Origin: Acinetobacter zhairuonensis
GTDB taxonomy: Bacteria; Pseudomonadota; Gammaproteobacteria; Pseudomonadales; Moraxellaceae
Direction: 5' to 3'
Length of the DNA stretch: 46,759 nt
Assembly (NCBI RefSeq): GCF_022601715.1
Contig: NZ_JAKVIM010000027.1
Span: 1-46,759, forward strand
Shown here: in pieces, positions 1 to 10,557 of the stretch
Position numbering within the stretch: position 1 is the first letter of the stretch
Layout of the letters: each line of letters starts with the position of its first letter
Notes under the pieces: model-generated
The model's database searches: none
The model's input: only the letters and a program-made list of their open reading frames with translations
Told to the model about the DNA's origin: nothing
Translations under genes and position numbers: made by a program

Positions 1-83
1 TATTGCCTATCAAAAAATCCCCACGCTTCACTCTCGTTTTATGCTAAACCTTAAATAAATGAAAATATAAGAAGAGGGATTTT

Positions 84-404
84 ATGAACCCAACAAGCAT
101 ATTTGATTCTCTGCCGAGAGATCTAAATTTGGAAGTGTTCGAGGAGCTTGTTCATGCTTCAACAGTAAGAATTGAGCGTATAGTTTCAAAAGGACAGACC
201 ACACCTGAAGTAGGCTGGTACGATCATGAAGAAAATGAGTGGGTTATGGTTGTTAAAGGAAAAGCTTGTTTAGAATTTGAGGATGGCTCTATCTGTGATT
301 TATCTGCTGGAGACTACATCAATATTTCAGCGCATGTTAAACATAAAGTACTTTGGACGGATCCCAATCACATGACAATCTGGCTCGCGGTCTTTTATTC
401 TTAG
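84..404 (+). CDS. Small cupin-domain protein
   Basis: A 106-residue single-domain cupin. Motif 1 is visible around residues 45-62, where a Trp-Tyr-Asp-His-Glu stretch is followed by a Glu and then a Lys-Gly turn. Motif 2 lies around residues 75-90 (SAGDYINISAHVKHKV) and carries further histidines. These His/Glu residues normally bind one metal ion. A GAGG ribosome binding site lies about ten bases before the ATG. There is no signal peptide, so it should be cytosolic. It stands alone, with a weak hairpin after it and a 300-base gap before rpoN. Small cupins of this kind are often annotated as sugar- or metal-binding, but the substrate cannot be read from the sequence. Confidence 0.8.
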   Translation: MNPTSIFDSLPRDLNLEVFEELVHASTVRIERIVSKGQTTPEVGWYDHEENEWVMVVKGKACLEFEDGSICDLSAGDYINISAHVKHKVLWTDPNHMTIWLAVFYS

Positions 405-409
405 AAATA

Positions 410-424
410 GCACTTACTGAGTGC
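410..424 (+). terminator. Weak hairpin after the cupin gene
   Basis: A five-base-pair stem GCACT/AGTGC with a five-base loop starts six bases after the cupin stop codon. A loose T-rich stretch (AATTCAATTTT) follows. It may end cupin transcription but is weak. Confidence 0.3.
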
Positions 425-724
425 AATTCAATTTTAGGGTGGAATGTAGCATAAGTTAATACAAACACTTTAAATAGATATTGTTTGTGCTTTAGCTGCT
501 TAACCAACCGGACCTAATTTATCTGATTCAAATCACTAAGGTAGTAATCTTACACATATTATTCACTTGATATTTTAAGGGGAAGCGTGGTGTTGATAAA
601 GAGAGTGGCTGATTTAATTCATTACAGATAAAACTTTGTATGATTTTTAATAAAACTATGCTATAAAATTATAAAGCGGCATAAAAATTGCTTATATTTA
701 ATGATTAATAATGAGTAGGGTTGT
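425..724. other. Non-coding gap upstream of rpoN
   Basis: About 300 bases with no convincing gene on either strand. Toward its right end, TGC followed by TATAAA at 659-667 resembles an extended -10 element for rpoN. I see no good -35 element and no other structure. Confidence 0.4.
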
Positions 725-2176
725 ATGAAGTTATCGGTTGGACTTAAAGTTGCGAACTCATTGTCATTGACACCTCAATTGCAACAAGCCATTCGTTTGC
801 TTCAATTATCAAGTCTAGAGTTAGAACAGGAAATTCAAGTTCAACTCGACAGTAACCCATTATTAGAAAAAGTAGAAGAGCAAAATAGTGTCGAAAGTTT
901 ATCGAATCTAGAAAAAGAACAGGATAATAGTGATTTAACCAATGAGTTAAATGCAAATCATCTACCAGATGATTTGCCTGTAGATACCAATTGGGATGAT
1001 GTGTATACCCATCAATCGACAAGTTTAGGCAGCGCTGAATTTGAAGAGCGAGAAGATAATCGTCAGGGCCATCTCGGTTTAAAAGAGCATATGCTCGAAC
1101 AAATCAACTTACTACATTTCTCCCAAATTGATCGTTTAATTGCCTACTGTATTATTGATTCACTGGATGAGAAAGGCTTTTTAGATGCAGAACTGTCTGA
1201 AATTACGACTTCGGTGCAGCATCTTTTGGAATCTATGGAATATGACGATATCGTTGAGGAAGATGAAGTTGTTGTAGTTTTAAAACATATTCAACGTCTT
1301 GATCCGATTGGGATTGGTTCGCGTAATCTGGCGGAATGTTTGATGGTTCAACTGGAAAGTTTACCTGTACAAACAACTTATCGAAATGAAGCCATCATCT
1401 TGCTCAAGCACTATGAGTTGTTGATTTCTAATGAGCTTGCCAAATTACTCAAACAAACAGGATTAAATACTGATCAGTTAAAGTCAGCAGTTAATTTATT
1501 AAAAACTTTAAAGGCGCATCCTGGACTTGAGTTTGAAGAGAAGGATTCTGATTATCAAATTCCTGATGTTGTTGTGATGAAACGTAATGATCATTGGCAA
1601 GTTCAGTTAAATCCTGATGTCATGCCTAAATTAAGAATTAATTCGTTTTATTCCAACATGATTCGTCGGGCAGATCAGAGTGATGAAAATCAATATTTGC
1701 GTAATCAGATGTTGGAAGCCAAGAACTTCATTAAAAGTGTTGATGAACGGCATAAGACCTTGCTAAAAGTAGCTTCTTGTATTGTTGAACATCAAAAATC
1801 ATTCTTGGAAATTGGTGCTGAAGGAATGAAACCTTTGGTGCTGCGTGATATTGCGGAAGAAGTTGAATTACATGAATCAACTGTTTCACGTGTGACGACG
1901 AATAAATATATGTTAACGCCGCGTGGCTTATTTGAATTGAAATATTTCTTTTCTAGTCATGTGGGGACTACCTCTGGCGGTGAAGCATCTTCAACAGCGA
2001 TTCGTGCGAAAATCAAAAAAATGATTGCAGAAGAAAATGTGCGTAAGCCTTTGTCAGATAATGCAATCGCAAATATGTTGAAGGAAGAAGGAATTGATGT
2101 AGCACGACGGACTGTAGCCAAGTATCGTGAATCGTTACATATTCCGTCATCTTCTGAACGAAAAGTCTTGATCTAA
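725..2176 (+). CDS. rpoN: RNA polymerase sigma-54 factor RpoN
   Basis: Sigma-54, 483 residues, the usual family length. It directs RNA polymerase to -24/-12 promoters (nitrogen, carbon and surface functions), which need AAA+ activators to open. The Leu/Gln-rich region I is at residues 1-45 (SLTPQLQQAIRLLQLSSLEL), followed by an acidic region II, the core-binding region, a helix-turn-helix near residues 375-400 (LRDIAEEVELHESTVSRV) and the diagnostic RpoN box ARRTVAKYRES near the C-terminus. The ATG sits downstream of a GTAGGG-like ribosome binding site. A strong terminator follows, so it is probably transcribed apart from hpf, although the rpoN-hpf order matches other gammaproteobacteria. Confidence 0.97.
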   Translation: MKLSVGLKVANSLSLTPQLQQAIRLLQLSSLELEQEIQVQLDSNPLLEKVEEQNSVESLSNLEKEQDNSDLTNELNANHLPDDLPVDTNWDDVYTHQSTSLGSAEFEEREDNRQGHLGLKEHMLEQINLLHFSQIDRLIAYCIIDSLDEKGFLDAELSEITTSVQHLLESMEYDDIVEEDEVVVVLKHIQRLDPIGIGSRNLAECLMVQLESLPVQTTYRNEAIILLKHYELLISNELAKLLKQTGLNTDQLKSAVNLLKTLKAHPGLEFEEKDSDYQIPDVVVMKRNDHWQVQLNPDVMPKLRINSFYSNMIRRADQSDENQYLRNQMLEAKNFIKSVDERHKTLLKVASCIVEHQKSFLEIGAEGMKPLVLRDIAEEVELHESTVSRVTTNKYMLTPRGLFELKYFFSSHVGTTSGGEASSTAIRAKIKKMIAEENVRKPLSDNAIANMLKEEGIDVARRTVAKYRESLHIPSSSERKVLI

Positions 2177-2197
2177 AATTTAAAGTATGGCTATTCT

Positions 2198-2235
2198 AGA
2201 GATTCATTATGACGAAATAATGAATCTCTTTTTTA
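2198..2235 (+). terminator. Rho-independent terminator of rpoN
   Basis: A perfect 13-base-pair stem (2198-2210 with 2217-2229), loop GACGAA, followed directly by a run of six T. Confidence 0.92.
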
Positions 2236-2345
2236 TTTAAAGGAAAGTTGAAATGGTTTGATCAGGTTATTCAGATTCTATTTCTGGCTGTGAAGCATTT
2301 CGGCTGTACCTTTGCTAATCCTAAAAGAAGGTGAGGGATAGAACT

Positions 2346-2678
2346 ATGCAAATAACAATTCGTGGTCATCATTTAACTATCACCCCTGCAATTGAAGAAA
2401 ATATTCGTGAAAAATTTGCCCAAATGACGAAGCATTTAGATCAAGTCAATAGTATGCAGGTCAAATTATCTAAAGATCATCAAATCGATAAACATTCTAA
2501 AAAAGGGAGCGCGAATCATATCGCTGAAGCGATTATACGTTTACCAGGCATAGAATTGTTCGCACAGGCCACGGCAGATGATATGTACACTTCGATTAAA
2601 AAATTGACGGAAAAATTAAAACGACAATTACATAAACATCGTGAATTACAAATGGATCATGCACCAGTTTTAGCTTAA
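2346..2678 (+). CDS. hpf: Ribosome hibernation promoting factor (HPF/RaiA family)
   Basis: A 110-residue protein of the HPF/RaiA family, which binds the decoding centre of idle 30S subunits and promotes hibernating 100S ribosomes in stationary phase. It opens with the typical first strand (MQITIRGHHLTITPAIEE), followed by the basic helix FAQMTKHLDQ and a Lys/Arg-rich stretch near residues 85-103. The length matches short HPF, with no C-terminal dimerisation domain. I start at the ATG at 2346 rather than the in-frame GTG at 2331, because AAGGTGAGG ends about seven bases before the ATG and would overlap the GTG. In E. coli hpf also follows rpoN, but ptsN and rapZ, which follow there, are absent here. 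Confidence 0.93.
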   Translation: MQITIRGHHLTITPAIEENIREKFAQMTKHLDQVNSMQVKLSKDHQIDKHSKKGSANHIAEAIIRLPGIELFAQATADDMYTSIKKLTEKLKRQLHKHRELQMDHAPVLA

Positions 2679-2694
2679 TCTGGATTCTGATCTG

Positions 2695-2722
2695 AGGAGG
2701 TTTTGATAAACCTCCTTTTTTT
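2695..2722 (+). terminator. Rho-independent terminator of hpf
   Basis: Stem AGGAGGTTT/AAACCTCCT, loop TGAT, then a T run. Confidence 0.9.
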
Positions 2723-2816
2723 ATCTATAAAATTTGTGTGATGACTGCTTTATTTTACTTGATTTATAGTAAAATGGCGGGTTTTACACCATTGGTCCTG
2801 TATAGAGGTCTTTGTC

Positions 2817-3068
2817 ATGAATAGTGAACAGCTCACTGAAATTTTAAAAACTGCTTTTCCTGAAGCTGAAGTTGCAGTTAGTGGGCAAGCTGGCAAGTTT
2901 GATCTTCGAATTGTTGATGATCAGTTTGAAGGAAAGCGTCCTGTTGCACGTCAACAGACTGTTTATGCTCCGTTGAACTCATACATCGCAAGTGGTGAAG
3001 TACATGCTGTGACCATCCGCGCAATGACAAAAGAAGAATGGCGCAAAGCAAGCCTTTTTGGAGCTTAA
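2817..3068 (+). CDS. ibaG: BolA-family protein IbaG
   Basis: An 83-residue BolA-family protein. The family partners monothiol glutaredoxins and takes part in iron-sulfur trafficking and stress responses; IbaG was named from an acid-influenced phenotype in E. coli. The class II KH-like fold is suggested by the N-terminal helix, the FDLRIVDDQFEGKRPVARQQ strand-helix and the late ALTMRA-like segment (VHAVTIRAMTKEEW). It lies six bases before murA, the same neighbour as in E. coli (yrbA-murA), so the pair is almost certainly one transcript. Confidence 0.9.
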   Translation: MNSEQLTEILKTAFPEAEVAVSGQAGKFDLRIVDDQFEGKRPVARQQTVYAPLNSYIASGEVHAVTIRAMTKEEWRKASLFGA

Positions 3069-5032
<1,964 letters not shown>

Positions 5033-5047
5033 TTTAATCGATATTCT

Positions 5048-5074
5048 AAAACCGTCCTTTGGGGCGGTTTTTTT
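5048..5074 (+). terminator. Rho-independent terminator after hisG
   Basis: GC-rich stem AAAACCGTCC/GGGGCGGTTTT with one G-T wobble, followed by a T run. It ends the ibaG-murA-hisG unit. Confidence 0.88.
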
Positions 5075-5274
5075 ATTTTTAAGAAATAGAATGAAATTAT
5101 GATGTAAAAATGGCTGGCGTAAATACATAGGAATGGTTTAATGCCACAGTATTTTTATATTAATTAAAGTCATTTTCGATGGGACTAAGTTGAAATGCTG
5201 ATGTTATCTTGCCCACAATCTGATGGAAACAATGTAAACTAACGCTTTCTAACTCAAACCTTGTGGGTAAATTG

Positions 5275-6564
5275 ATGCGACGTTTATCGACTCAAGATCA
5301 AAACTTCAAGCAAGCTTTTGCTGACTTGTTAGCTTTTGAAACTGTAAGTGATCCTGAACTTTTAAAAACCGTAGACCAAATCATTGCTGATGTTCGTCAG
5401 CATGGTGATGCTCATGTTCTTAAACTTACCCAGCAGTTCGATCGACATCCAGCGCATCAATTTTCAGATCTAGAACTGACCCAAGCAGAACTTAAAACAG
5501 CATTTGAAGGTTTAGACTCGGAAGTGCGAGAAGCACTTGAGTTTGCAGCTGAGCGTATTCGTGAGTTTCACCAAGCACAGAAGCAAGAAGGCTGGACCTA
5601 TGTGGATGCTTTGGGAAATACTCTAGGGCAAAAAGTCACGCCTTTAGACCGAGTGGGGATTTATGTTCCAGGTGGTTTGGCATCTTATCCATCTTCAGTA
5701 TTGATGAATGCTGTACCTGCGCATGTGGCGGGTGTACCTGAAATCATTATGGTGGTTCCAGCACCGAATGGTGAGTTAAATCCATTGGTACTCGCGGCTG
5801 CTTATTTGGCGGGTGTGACACGTGTATTTACCATAGGTGGTGCACAAGCGGTTGCTGCTTTGGCCTATGGTACAGAAACCGTTCCTTGCGTAGACAAAAT
5901 CACAGGACCAGGTAACCGTTTTGTTGCTGCTGCGAAGCGTGCGGTTTTTGGTCAAGTCGGCATCGACATGATTGCAGGCCCTTCAGAAATTTTAGTTTAT
6001 GCTGAAGGTCAAAATGATGCGAAATGGTTGGCGATGGATCTGTTGTCTCAAGCTGAGCATGACACGGTTGCTCAAGCCATCTTTATTACCCCAGACGAAC
6101 AGTTGCTGAATGATGTAGCTCAAGCGGTAGAAGAGCATTTGGCTGTACTGCCAAAAGCAGAGATTGCGCGTACCTCAATTGCAAACCGTGGTGCATTGGT
6201 CTTGGTTAAGGATCGTCAAGAAGCGATTGATTTGATTAATCAAGTGGCACCAGAGCATTTAGAGTTGTGCTTAGATGACGCACAAGAGATGTCTGAAAGC
6301 ATTCGTCATGCAGGCGCAATTTTTATGGGCAGATATACCCCAGAAGCGATTGGTGACTACTGCGCAGGCCCGAATCACGTTTTACCGACTTCTGGTACGG
6401 CACGCTTTTCGTCACCACTCGGTGTCTATGATTTCCAAAAGCGCTCAAGTCTGATTATGTGCTCTCAAGCTGGGGTCAAACCTTTAGCGAAAACTGCGGA
6501 TATCTTGGCGCAACAAGAGAATTTGGATGCTCATGCTCGTTCGGCGCGTTATCGTTATCAATAA
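5275..6564 (+). CDS. hisD: Histidinol dehydrogenase HisD
   Basis: HisD, 429 residues: the zinc enzyme that oxidises L-histidinol to L-histidine with two NAD+, the final step of the pathway. Family signatures are visible: [53 protein letters not shown] (zinc-ligand Gln and His) and the catalytic APEHLEL, with the late [13 protein letters not shown] motif. I prefer the ATG at 5275 over the in-frame GTG at 5263, because the conserved N-terminus starts MRRLS. It has its own upstream region of 240 bases after the hisG terminator and is separated from hisC by the structured leader at 6583-6665. Confidence 0.96.
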   Translation: MRRLSTQDQNFKQAFADLLAFETVSDPELLKTVDQIIADVRQHGDAHVLKLTQQFDRHPAHQFSDLELTQAELKTAFEGLDSEVREALEFAAERIREFHQAQKQEGWTYVDALGNTLGQKVTPLDRVGIYVPGGLASYPSSVLMNAVPAHVAGVPEIIMVVPAPNGELNPLVLAAAYLAGVTRVFTIGGAQAVAALAYGTETVPCVDKITGPGNRFVAAAKRAVFGQVGIDMIAGPSEILVYAEGQNDAKWLAMDLLSQAEHDTVAQAIFITPDEQLLNDVAQAVEEHLAVLPKAEIARTSIANRGALVLVKDRQEAIDLINQVAPEHLELCLDDAQEMSESIRHAGAIFMGRYTPEAIGDYCAGPNHVLPTSGTARFSSPLGVYDFQKRSSLIMCSQAGVKPLAKTADILAQQENLDAHARSARYRYQ

Positions 6565-6582
6565 ACTGTATTAAAACCTTGT

Positions 6583-6665
6583 CCTAACCTTTTCCTCAAT
6601 AGAGGAAACTCATAGATGAAATCAATAATGGGGCGTAAATTCCTTGCTCTATGAGAAAGGTTAGG
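6583..6665 (+). promoter_or_regulatory. Three-way-junction leader RNA before hisC
   Basis: Three helices fit together with almost no unpaired bases between them. P1 pairs CCTAACCTTT (6583-6592) with AAAGGTTAGG (6656-6665). P2 pairs TCCTC (6593-6597) with GAGGA (6602-6606) around an AATA loop. P3 pairs CTCATAGA (6609-6616) with TCTATGAG (6648-6655) around a 31-base loop. Only AA (6607-6608) is unpaired at the junction. The 3' arm of P1 runs into AGGAG (6663-6667), the likely hisC ribosome binding region. I do not recognise it as a known riboswitch; function is inferred from geometry alone. Confidence 0.6.
6616..6654 (+). CDS. Possible 12-codon leader peptide upstream of hisC
   Basis: An upstream ORF encoding MKSIMGRKFLAL, ending at TGA 6652-6654. 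Its own Shine-Dalgarno AGAGGAAA (6601-6608) lies seven bases before the ATG, which is good spacing. The ORF fills the loop and 3' arm of helix P3 in the leader, so ribosomes translating it would break P3 and probably P1. It contains no histidine codon, so it is not a classical his attenuator peptide. Whether it is translated is unknown. Confidence 0.35.
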   Translation: MKSIMGRKFLAL

Positions 6666-6688
6666 AGAGAGTGAAAAGAGAAAAGAAA

Positions 6689-7777
6689 ATGTCGATTACT
6701 ACAGCACAAATGCGTTTTTGGAGTCCTGAAGTACGTGAGTTAGAACCTTATGTACCGGGTGAACAACCGAAAATTCAGAATTTATTAAAATTAAATACCA
6801 ATGAAAACCCATACCCACCATCACCTAAAGTGGTCGAGGCAGTACAAGCCGTTTTAGCCAATTCTGCAGATGCCTTGCGTTTATATCCTGATCCAGATGC
6901 TTCGGCACTAAAACAAGCCATTGCAAAACAACAGCAGGTGGATGTTGCTCAGGTCTTTGTTGGCAATGGTTCAGATGAAGTTCTGGCGCATATCTTTAAA
7001 GCCTTTTTTATTCAAGAACAGCCAATTCTTTATCCGGATATTACCTATAGTTTTTATCCTGTTTATAGTCAGTTCTTTGGGGTGAAAACCAAAGTTTTAC
7101 CGCTAAATGATGCTTTTGAAATTGTGGTGGCAGACTATAAACAAGCCAATGGTGGCATCATTATTACCAATCCGAATGCGCCAACCAGTATTGCCTTAGG
7201 CTTAGATGCGATTGAAGAAGTTCTGCAAGCGAATCCAAATTCAGTGGTGGTGATCGATGAAGCCTATGTCGATTTCGGTGCTGAATCTGCTGTGAAACTG
7301 GTGGAAAAGTATGAAAACTTGGTGGTCTGTCAAACCACGTCTAAGTCACGCTCTTTGGCGGGATTACGCGTTGGTTTTGCGATTGCCCAACCACATTTGA
7401 TTGCTGCACTGGAAGCCGTGAAAAATAGCTTTAACTCCTATCCGATGGACCGTTTTGCGATTGCGGCAGCAGTGGCTTCATTTGAAGATCAAGCTTATTT
7501 TGAGCAGCAATGTGAAAAAGTCATTCAGAGCCGTGAAAAATTGGTCCGTGAACTAGAAGCGATTGGTTTCGTGGTCTTGCCATCCAAAGCCAATTTTATT
7601 TTTGCATCCTTACCGGGTAAAGATGCAGGTGAGTTGGCTGCTGAATTACGTGCGTGTGGTATTATTGTGCGTTATTTCAATAAGCCACGGATCAATCAAT
7701 TCCTGCGTATCACTGTTGGCACAGATGAGCAAAACCAGCGTTTGGTCGAGACCTTAAAGCAAGATATTTTGGCTTAA
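6689..7777 (+). CDS. hisC: Histidinol-phosphate aminotransferase HisC
   Basis: HisC, 362 residues from the chosen ATG: a PLP-dependent fold-type I aminotransferase that converts imidazole-acetol phosphate to L-histidinol phosphate. Visible are the [12 protein letters not shown] motif, [16 protein letters not shown], the DEAYVDF cofactor-contact motif and the Schiff-base lysine in [15 protein letters not shown]. An in-frame GTG at 6671 would add six residues and sits only three bases after AGGAG. The ATG at 6689 fits the conserved N-terminus but has only a weak AAGAG before it, so the start is uncertain. Its TAA stop shares the palindrome TTAA with the convergent pabB stop. Confidence 0.95.
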   Translation: MSITTAQMRFWSPEVRELEPYVPGEQPKIQNLLKLNTNENPYPPSPKVVEAVQAVLANSADALRLYPDPDASALKQAIAKQQQVDVAQVFVGNGSDEVLAHIFKAFFIQEQPILYPDITYSFYPVYSQFFGVKTKVLPLNDAFEIVVADYKQANGGIIITNPNAPTSIALGLDAIEEVLQANPNSVVVIDEAYVDFGAESAVKLVEKYENLVVCQTTSKSRSLAGLRVGFAIAQPHLIAALEAVKNSFNSYPMDRFAIAAAVASFEDQAYFEQQCEKVIQSREKLVRELEAIGFVVLPSKANFIFASLPGKDAGELAAELRACGIIVRYFNKPRINQFLRITVGTDEQNQRLVETLKQDILA

Positions 7778-9132
7778 GACTCTGTTTTCTGCCATGTATT
7801 AAGTAAATTCAGCATGGCAGAAACTTTATCAAAACATTCCTGATATTCTGCGTCGCAGTCTGAGGCAATGGTGATTCCACCTCCTGCCCAAAGAGAAAGA
7901 TCTTGTTGATATTTCTGAATGGAACGAATCAGAATATTCCACGAACCTGTGCCATCAAAATTAAAATAACCCATCGAGCCACAATATGCACCGCGTGGCG
8001 CACCTTCTAGTTCTTCAATAATTTGCATGGCCCGAATTTTGGGTGCGCCTGTAATGGAACCACCCGGCAGAGCCGCGAGTAACACATCTAAGGCTTTCAC
8101 TTCAGGTTGAAGTGTCGCAGTCACTTCACTGACCATGTGATGCACTTGATTAAAGGATTCAATGGCAAACAATTTCGGGGTTTTGACGCTTCCCGTTTCG
8201 GCATACACACTTAAATCATTACGCAGTAAATCAACGATCATGACATTTTCAGCCTGATCTTTGGCTGAATGCTGTAATTGTAATTTGGATTGCAGATCTT
8301 TCTCTGTATCAGCATAGCGTGGCATGGTGCCTTTAATCGGTTTGGTGACCAGTTGCCGCTCCGCAAGAAACTCAATAAACAGTTCAGGTGAGCAACTGAG
8401 CAACTCGAATGCTCCAGTTTTTAAATAGCCTGAATAAGGTGCATCGGTCAGTTGCCAGAACTCTTGTGCTACAGAAAGTAAGCGACCTTCAGCCTGTCCG
8501 ATAAACTCCTGAGTCAGGTTAATTTGATAACAATCACCAGCTTTAATGTACTCCTGAACTTGTGCGAAAGCTGCTTGATATTGTTGCTTATTCCAACGTG
8601 CTTGGCAGGACTGAGTAAGCTGTAGTGGAGCTGTTTTAGGCACAGTCTCTAGCTTGCTTTGAAGTAAGCTATAGATCTGATCTGCTTCAGGTTCATCGCT
8701 ATAAAAACACCAACCATCCCCTGTCAATTTTAAATAGCTTCTGAATAAACCTAGCCAAAAAGATGGTTGATCTTTTGAGTGAACTTTCACTTGCTGTGCA
8801 CTGGCATAGTCATAACTGACAAAGCCCATGACACCGCCACAAAAACCAGCAGTATTTTCCAGAGAATGCTCAGTTTGCTCGAAATTCAGATGAGATTGAA
8901 TTGGGCGATACTCGTATAAATCATTCCTTTGATACGTGTGACGAATACCTTGTTTGACATATTCAAATTGCAGAGGGAGAAATGCAATCACGGGCGCCGA
9001 ATTATTTTTTAAATAAATTAAATGAGGCAAATCATCAAGGCGAGCAAGAATTTCTTGAGCATTAAGATTTTGATCAGAAATAACTTTTTTGAAAAAAGAG
9101 GGGGTGGTCATACGCTTGGGAAAAGCTGGCAT
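7774..9132 (-). CDS. pabB: Aminodeoxychorismate synthase component I, PabB
   Basis: A chorismate-binding enzyme of 452 residues. With a PabA glutaminase it makes 4-amino-4-deoxychorismate for folate synthesis. The chorismate-binding domain occupies the C-terminal two thirds: [12 protein letters not shown], the PIKGTMPR signature of PabB (TrpE has a different residue here), [28 protein letters not shown] and the last GAYCGSMGY and GGGITIASD motifs. PabA is not in the window. It could be an anthranilate synthase component, but PIKGT favours PabB. An ATG seven codons downstream (9111) is an alternative start. It runs convergent to hisC and overlaps it by four bases. Confidence 0.92.
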   Translation of the reverse strand: MPAFPKRMTTPSFFKKVISDQNLNAQEILARLDDLPHLIYLKNNSAPVIAFLPLQFEYVKQGIRHTYQRNDLYEYRPIQSHLNFEQTEHSLENTAGFCGGVMGFVSYDYASAQQVKVHSKDQPSFWLGLFRSYLKLTGDGWCFYSDEPEADQIYSLLQSKLETVPKTAPLQLTQSCQARWNKQQYQAAFAQVQEYIKAGDCYQINLTQEFIGQAEGRLLSVAQEFWQLTDAPYSGYLKTGAFELLSCSPELFIEFLAERQLVTKPIKGTMPRYADTEKDLQSKLQLQHSAKDQAENVMIVDLLRNDLSVYAETGSVKTPKLFAIESFNQVHHMVSEVTATLQPEVKALDVLLAALPGGSITGAPKIRAMQIIEELEGAPRGAYCGSMGYFNFDGTGSWNILIRSIQKYQQDLSLWAGGGITIASDCDAEYQECFDKVSAMLNLLNTWQKTES

Positions 9133-9175
9133 TAAAACTATATTTTACATTTTACTCGAATGTGAATGAAACAAC

Positions 9176-9189
9176 ACGGTAAATACCGT
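9176..9189. promoter_or_regulatory. Inverted repeat upstream of filA
   Basis: Perfect dyad ACGGTA-AA-TACCGT, followed at 9194-9198 by a third half-site CGGTA. It lies in the 236-base divergent region between pabB and filA and could be a regulator's operator. No binding protein can be named. Confidence 0.35.
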
Positions 9190-9369
9190 TTGTCGGTAAG
9201 ATTCATATTGCGACCAACAGCAGTTGAACAAAAAATAACAGACATATAACGTTGTCAATGCCAACGGATCGCTCAAGGAAAAATGTAGCACTGTCGAAAA
9301 ACAAATAAAACAGCTGGTACATCGAGTGGTTGACATTAAAGAAAAATAATACTCTTGGGAGAGTGGAAC

Positions 9370-10359
9370 ATGAAAAATTTGACTAAACTTGTTTTAGTTT
9401 CTTCGATGGCTATTAGCGCGAATGCGATGGCTATGCAAGCAATGGATGATGCTGCATTAAGCGCGGCAACGGGTCAAGATGGTTTGAATATCGGTATTGG
9501 CATTTCTAAAGTTGAAATTGAAAAACTCTTCATTCATGACAATGATGGTTTTACCAATTCAGCTTTAGGTGGTACTTCTACTGCTGGTGCAATCGTGATT
9601 AAGGGCAATGGCAAAACGGGTGATGCGAATGAGACCAATGGTATTGTTATTGGTGCCAACTATGACAACGCTGGGGCATATTTATTGGCTTCACGTAACC
9701 TTGCAGATTTAACCATTGATAGCGATGCAGGTACGACTGGAACTGGCGGAGCATTCCTCAACATTGGCGCACAAGTTTCTGGTTTAGATATCAAAATTGG
9801 TGAAATTGGGGTAACAGGTTCAGGTGCTCTTCCAACTGCAGCTTCAACTGACATTCGTCGTGGTGGGGATGATGCAAACTACAATGCGATTTTGTCTGGT
9901 TTATCTTTAAAAACGGGTCCAATGTCAGCCAATATTCAATTGGGTGCAGCACCTCAAGGCGCAATGGTGAAATTGAATGCGCAAATGATTGGTGGTCTTG
10001 AAATTACCAACTTAGGTATTTTAGATAATTCAACTAAACAAGGCACGGGTGATGGAACAGTGGGTAACCGTGCAGCAGGTCAAATCTTTGTGGATAGCAT
10101 TAAAGTTGCAGATGCGAATTCAAAAGATTTAACTTTGAATCAAGCGATCAGTGTGGTGGGTGCTGAAGGTGCATCGACGGGTTACTTGCGCATTATCAGC
10201 TCTAGCGGTCCTGTAGATAACTATGTGAAAGGTGTACATTTAGGTAGTCAAGGCGCGGCATCAATTGGTGATGTAGAAGTACAAGGTTTACAGACGTATT
10301 ACAGCCCTTCAATGGGTGTATATAATCAAGGTGCGGTGATTACGATTTCTGGTCACTAA
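9370..10359 (+). CDS. filA: Secreted FilA-like protein, first gene of the fil cluster
   Basis: A 329-residue exported protein. A signal peptide with a positive start (MKNLTKLVLVSS) and an Ala-rich cleavage region ends near residues 20-24. The mature start MDDAALSAATGQDGLNIGIG is typical of a family of short-motif (GQDG) surface proteins in Acinetobacter and relatives. The rest is rich in Gly, Ala, Ser, Thr and Asn with alternating hydrophobic residues, as in beta-rich fibrous or solenoid folds. It has no cysteine and no tryptophan. The ATG at 9370 is preferred over TTG 9355, because GGGAG lies eight bases before it. A terminator follows, so filA may be made in excess over the downstream fil genes. 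The name follows the Acinetobacter fil cluster by order and content; function is unproven. Confidence 0.75.
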   Translation: MKNLTKLVLVSSMAISANAMAMQAMDDAALSAATGQDGLNIGIGISKVEIEKLFIHDNDGFTNSALGGTSTAGAIVIKGNGKTGDANETNGIVIGANYDNAGAYLLASRNLADLTIDSDAGTTGTGGAFLNIGAQVSGLDIKIGEIGVTGSGALPTAASTDIRRGGDDANYNAILSGLSLKTGPMSANIQLGAAPQGAMVKLNAQMIGGLEITNLGILDNSTKQGTGDGTVGNRAAGQIFVDSIKVADANSKDLTLNQAISVVGAEGASTGYLRIISSSGPVDNYVKGVHLGSQGAASIGDVEVQGLQTYYSPSMGVYNQGAVITISGH

Positions 10360-10371
10360 GTTTCTGATTTC

Positions 10372-10400
10372 AAAAGCGCGTGAATTCACGCGCTTTTTTT
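10372..10400 (+). terminator. Terminator between filA and filB
   Basis: A perfect inverted repeat AAAAGCGCGTGA/TTCACGCGCTTTT continuing into a T run, just after the filA stop. It should stop most transcripts, giving filA a higher dose than filB-filF or requiring a separate filB promoter. Confidence 0.85.
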
Positions 10401-10440
10401 TACAAAAAAATATTCAGTCATCGAAAAATGTAAGAAAAAG

Positions 10441-10540
10441 CTGTTTCTTTTTTTTAAAAACAGGTATCTTGTCGAAAGACAAGGAAGTATAGAGTTTTTA
10501 CTCTAGAAAATAATAAAATTCAGGCACATCATGCCGAAAA
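10441..10540 (+). promoter_or_regulatory. Hairpin-rich leader upstream of filB
   Basis: Four small hairpins lie in a row: CTGTTT/AAACAG (10441-10463), CTTGTC-GAAA-GACAAG (10468-10483, a GNRA tetraloop), TAGAGT-TTTT-ACTCTA (10490-10505) and GGCA-CATCA-TGCC (about 10522-10534). ACAAGGAAGT at 10479-10488 resembles the CsrA consensus. The hairpins are seen; a regulatory role is inference. Confidence 0.4.
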
Positions 10541-10557
10541 CTTAAAAGTTAGGGAAT

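Noticed and set aside
6671..6691. GTG at 6671 as the hisC start
   Set aside because: It sits only three bases after AGGAG and adds residues before the conserved N-terminus; kept as an alternative.
9145..9336. 63-codon minus-strand ORF between pabB and filA
   Set aside because: Unusual composition rich in Cys, Ser and Phe, no ribosome binding site, and it covers the likely fil control region.
9330..9352. TTGACA with TAATAC upstream of filA as a sigma-70 promoter
   Set aside because: The spacer is only 11 bases; at 17 bases from TTGACA there is no -10 match.
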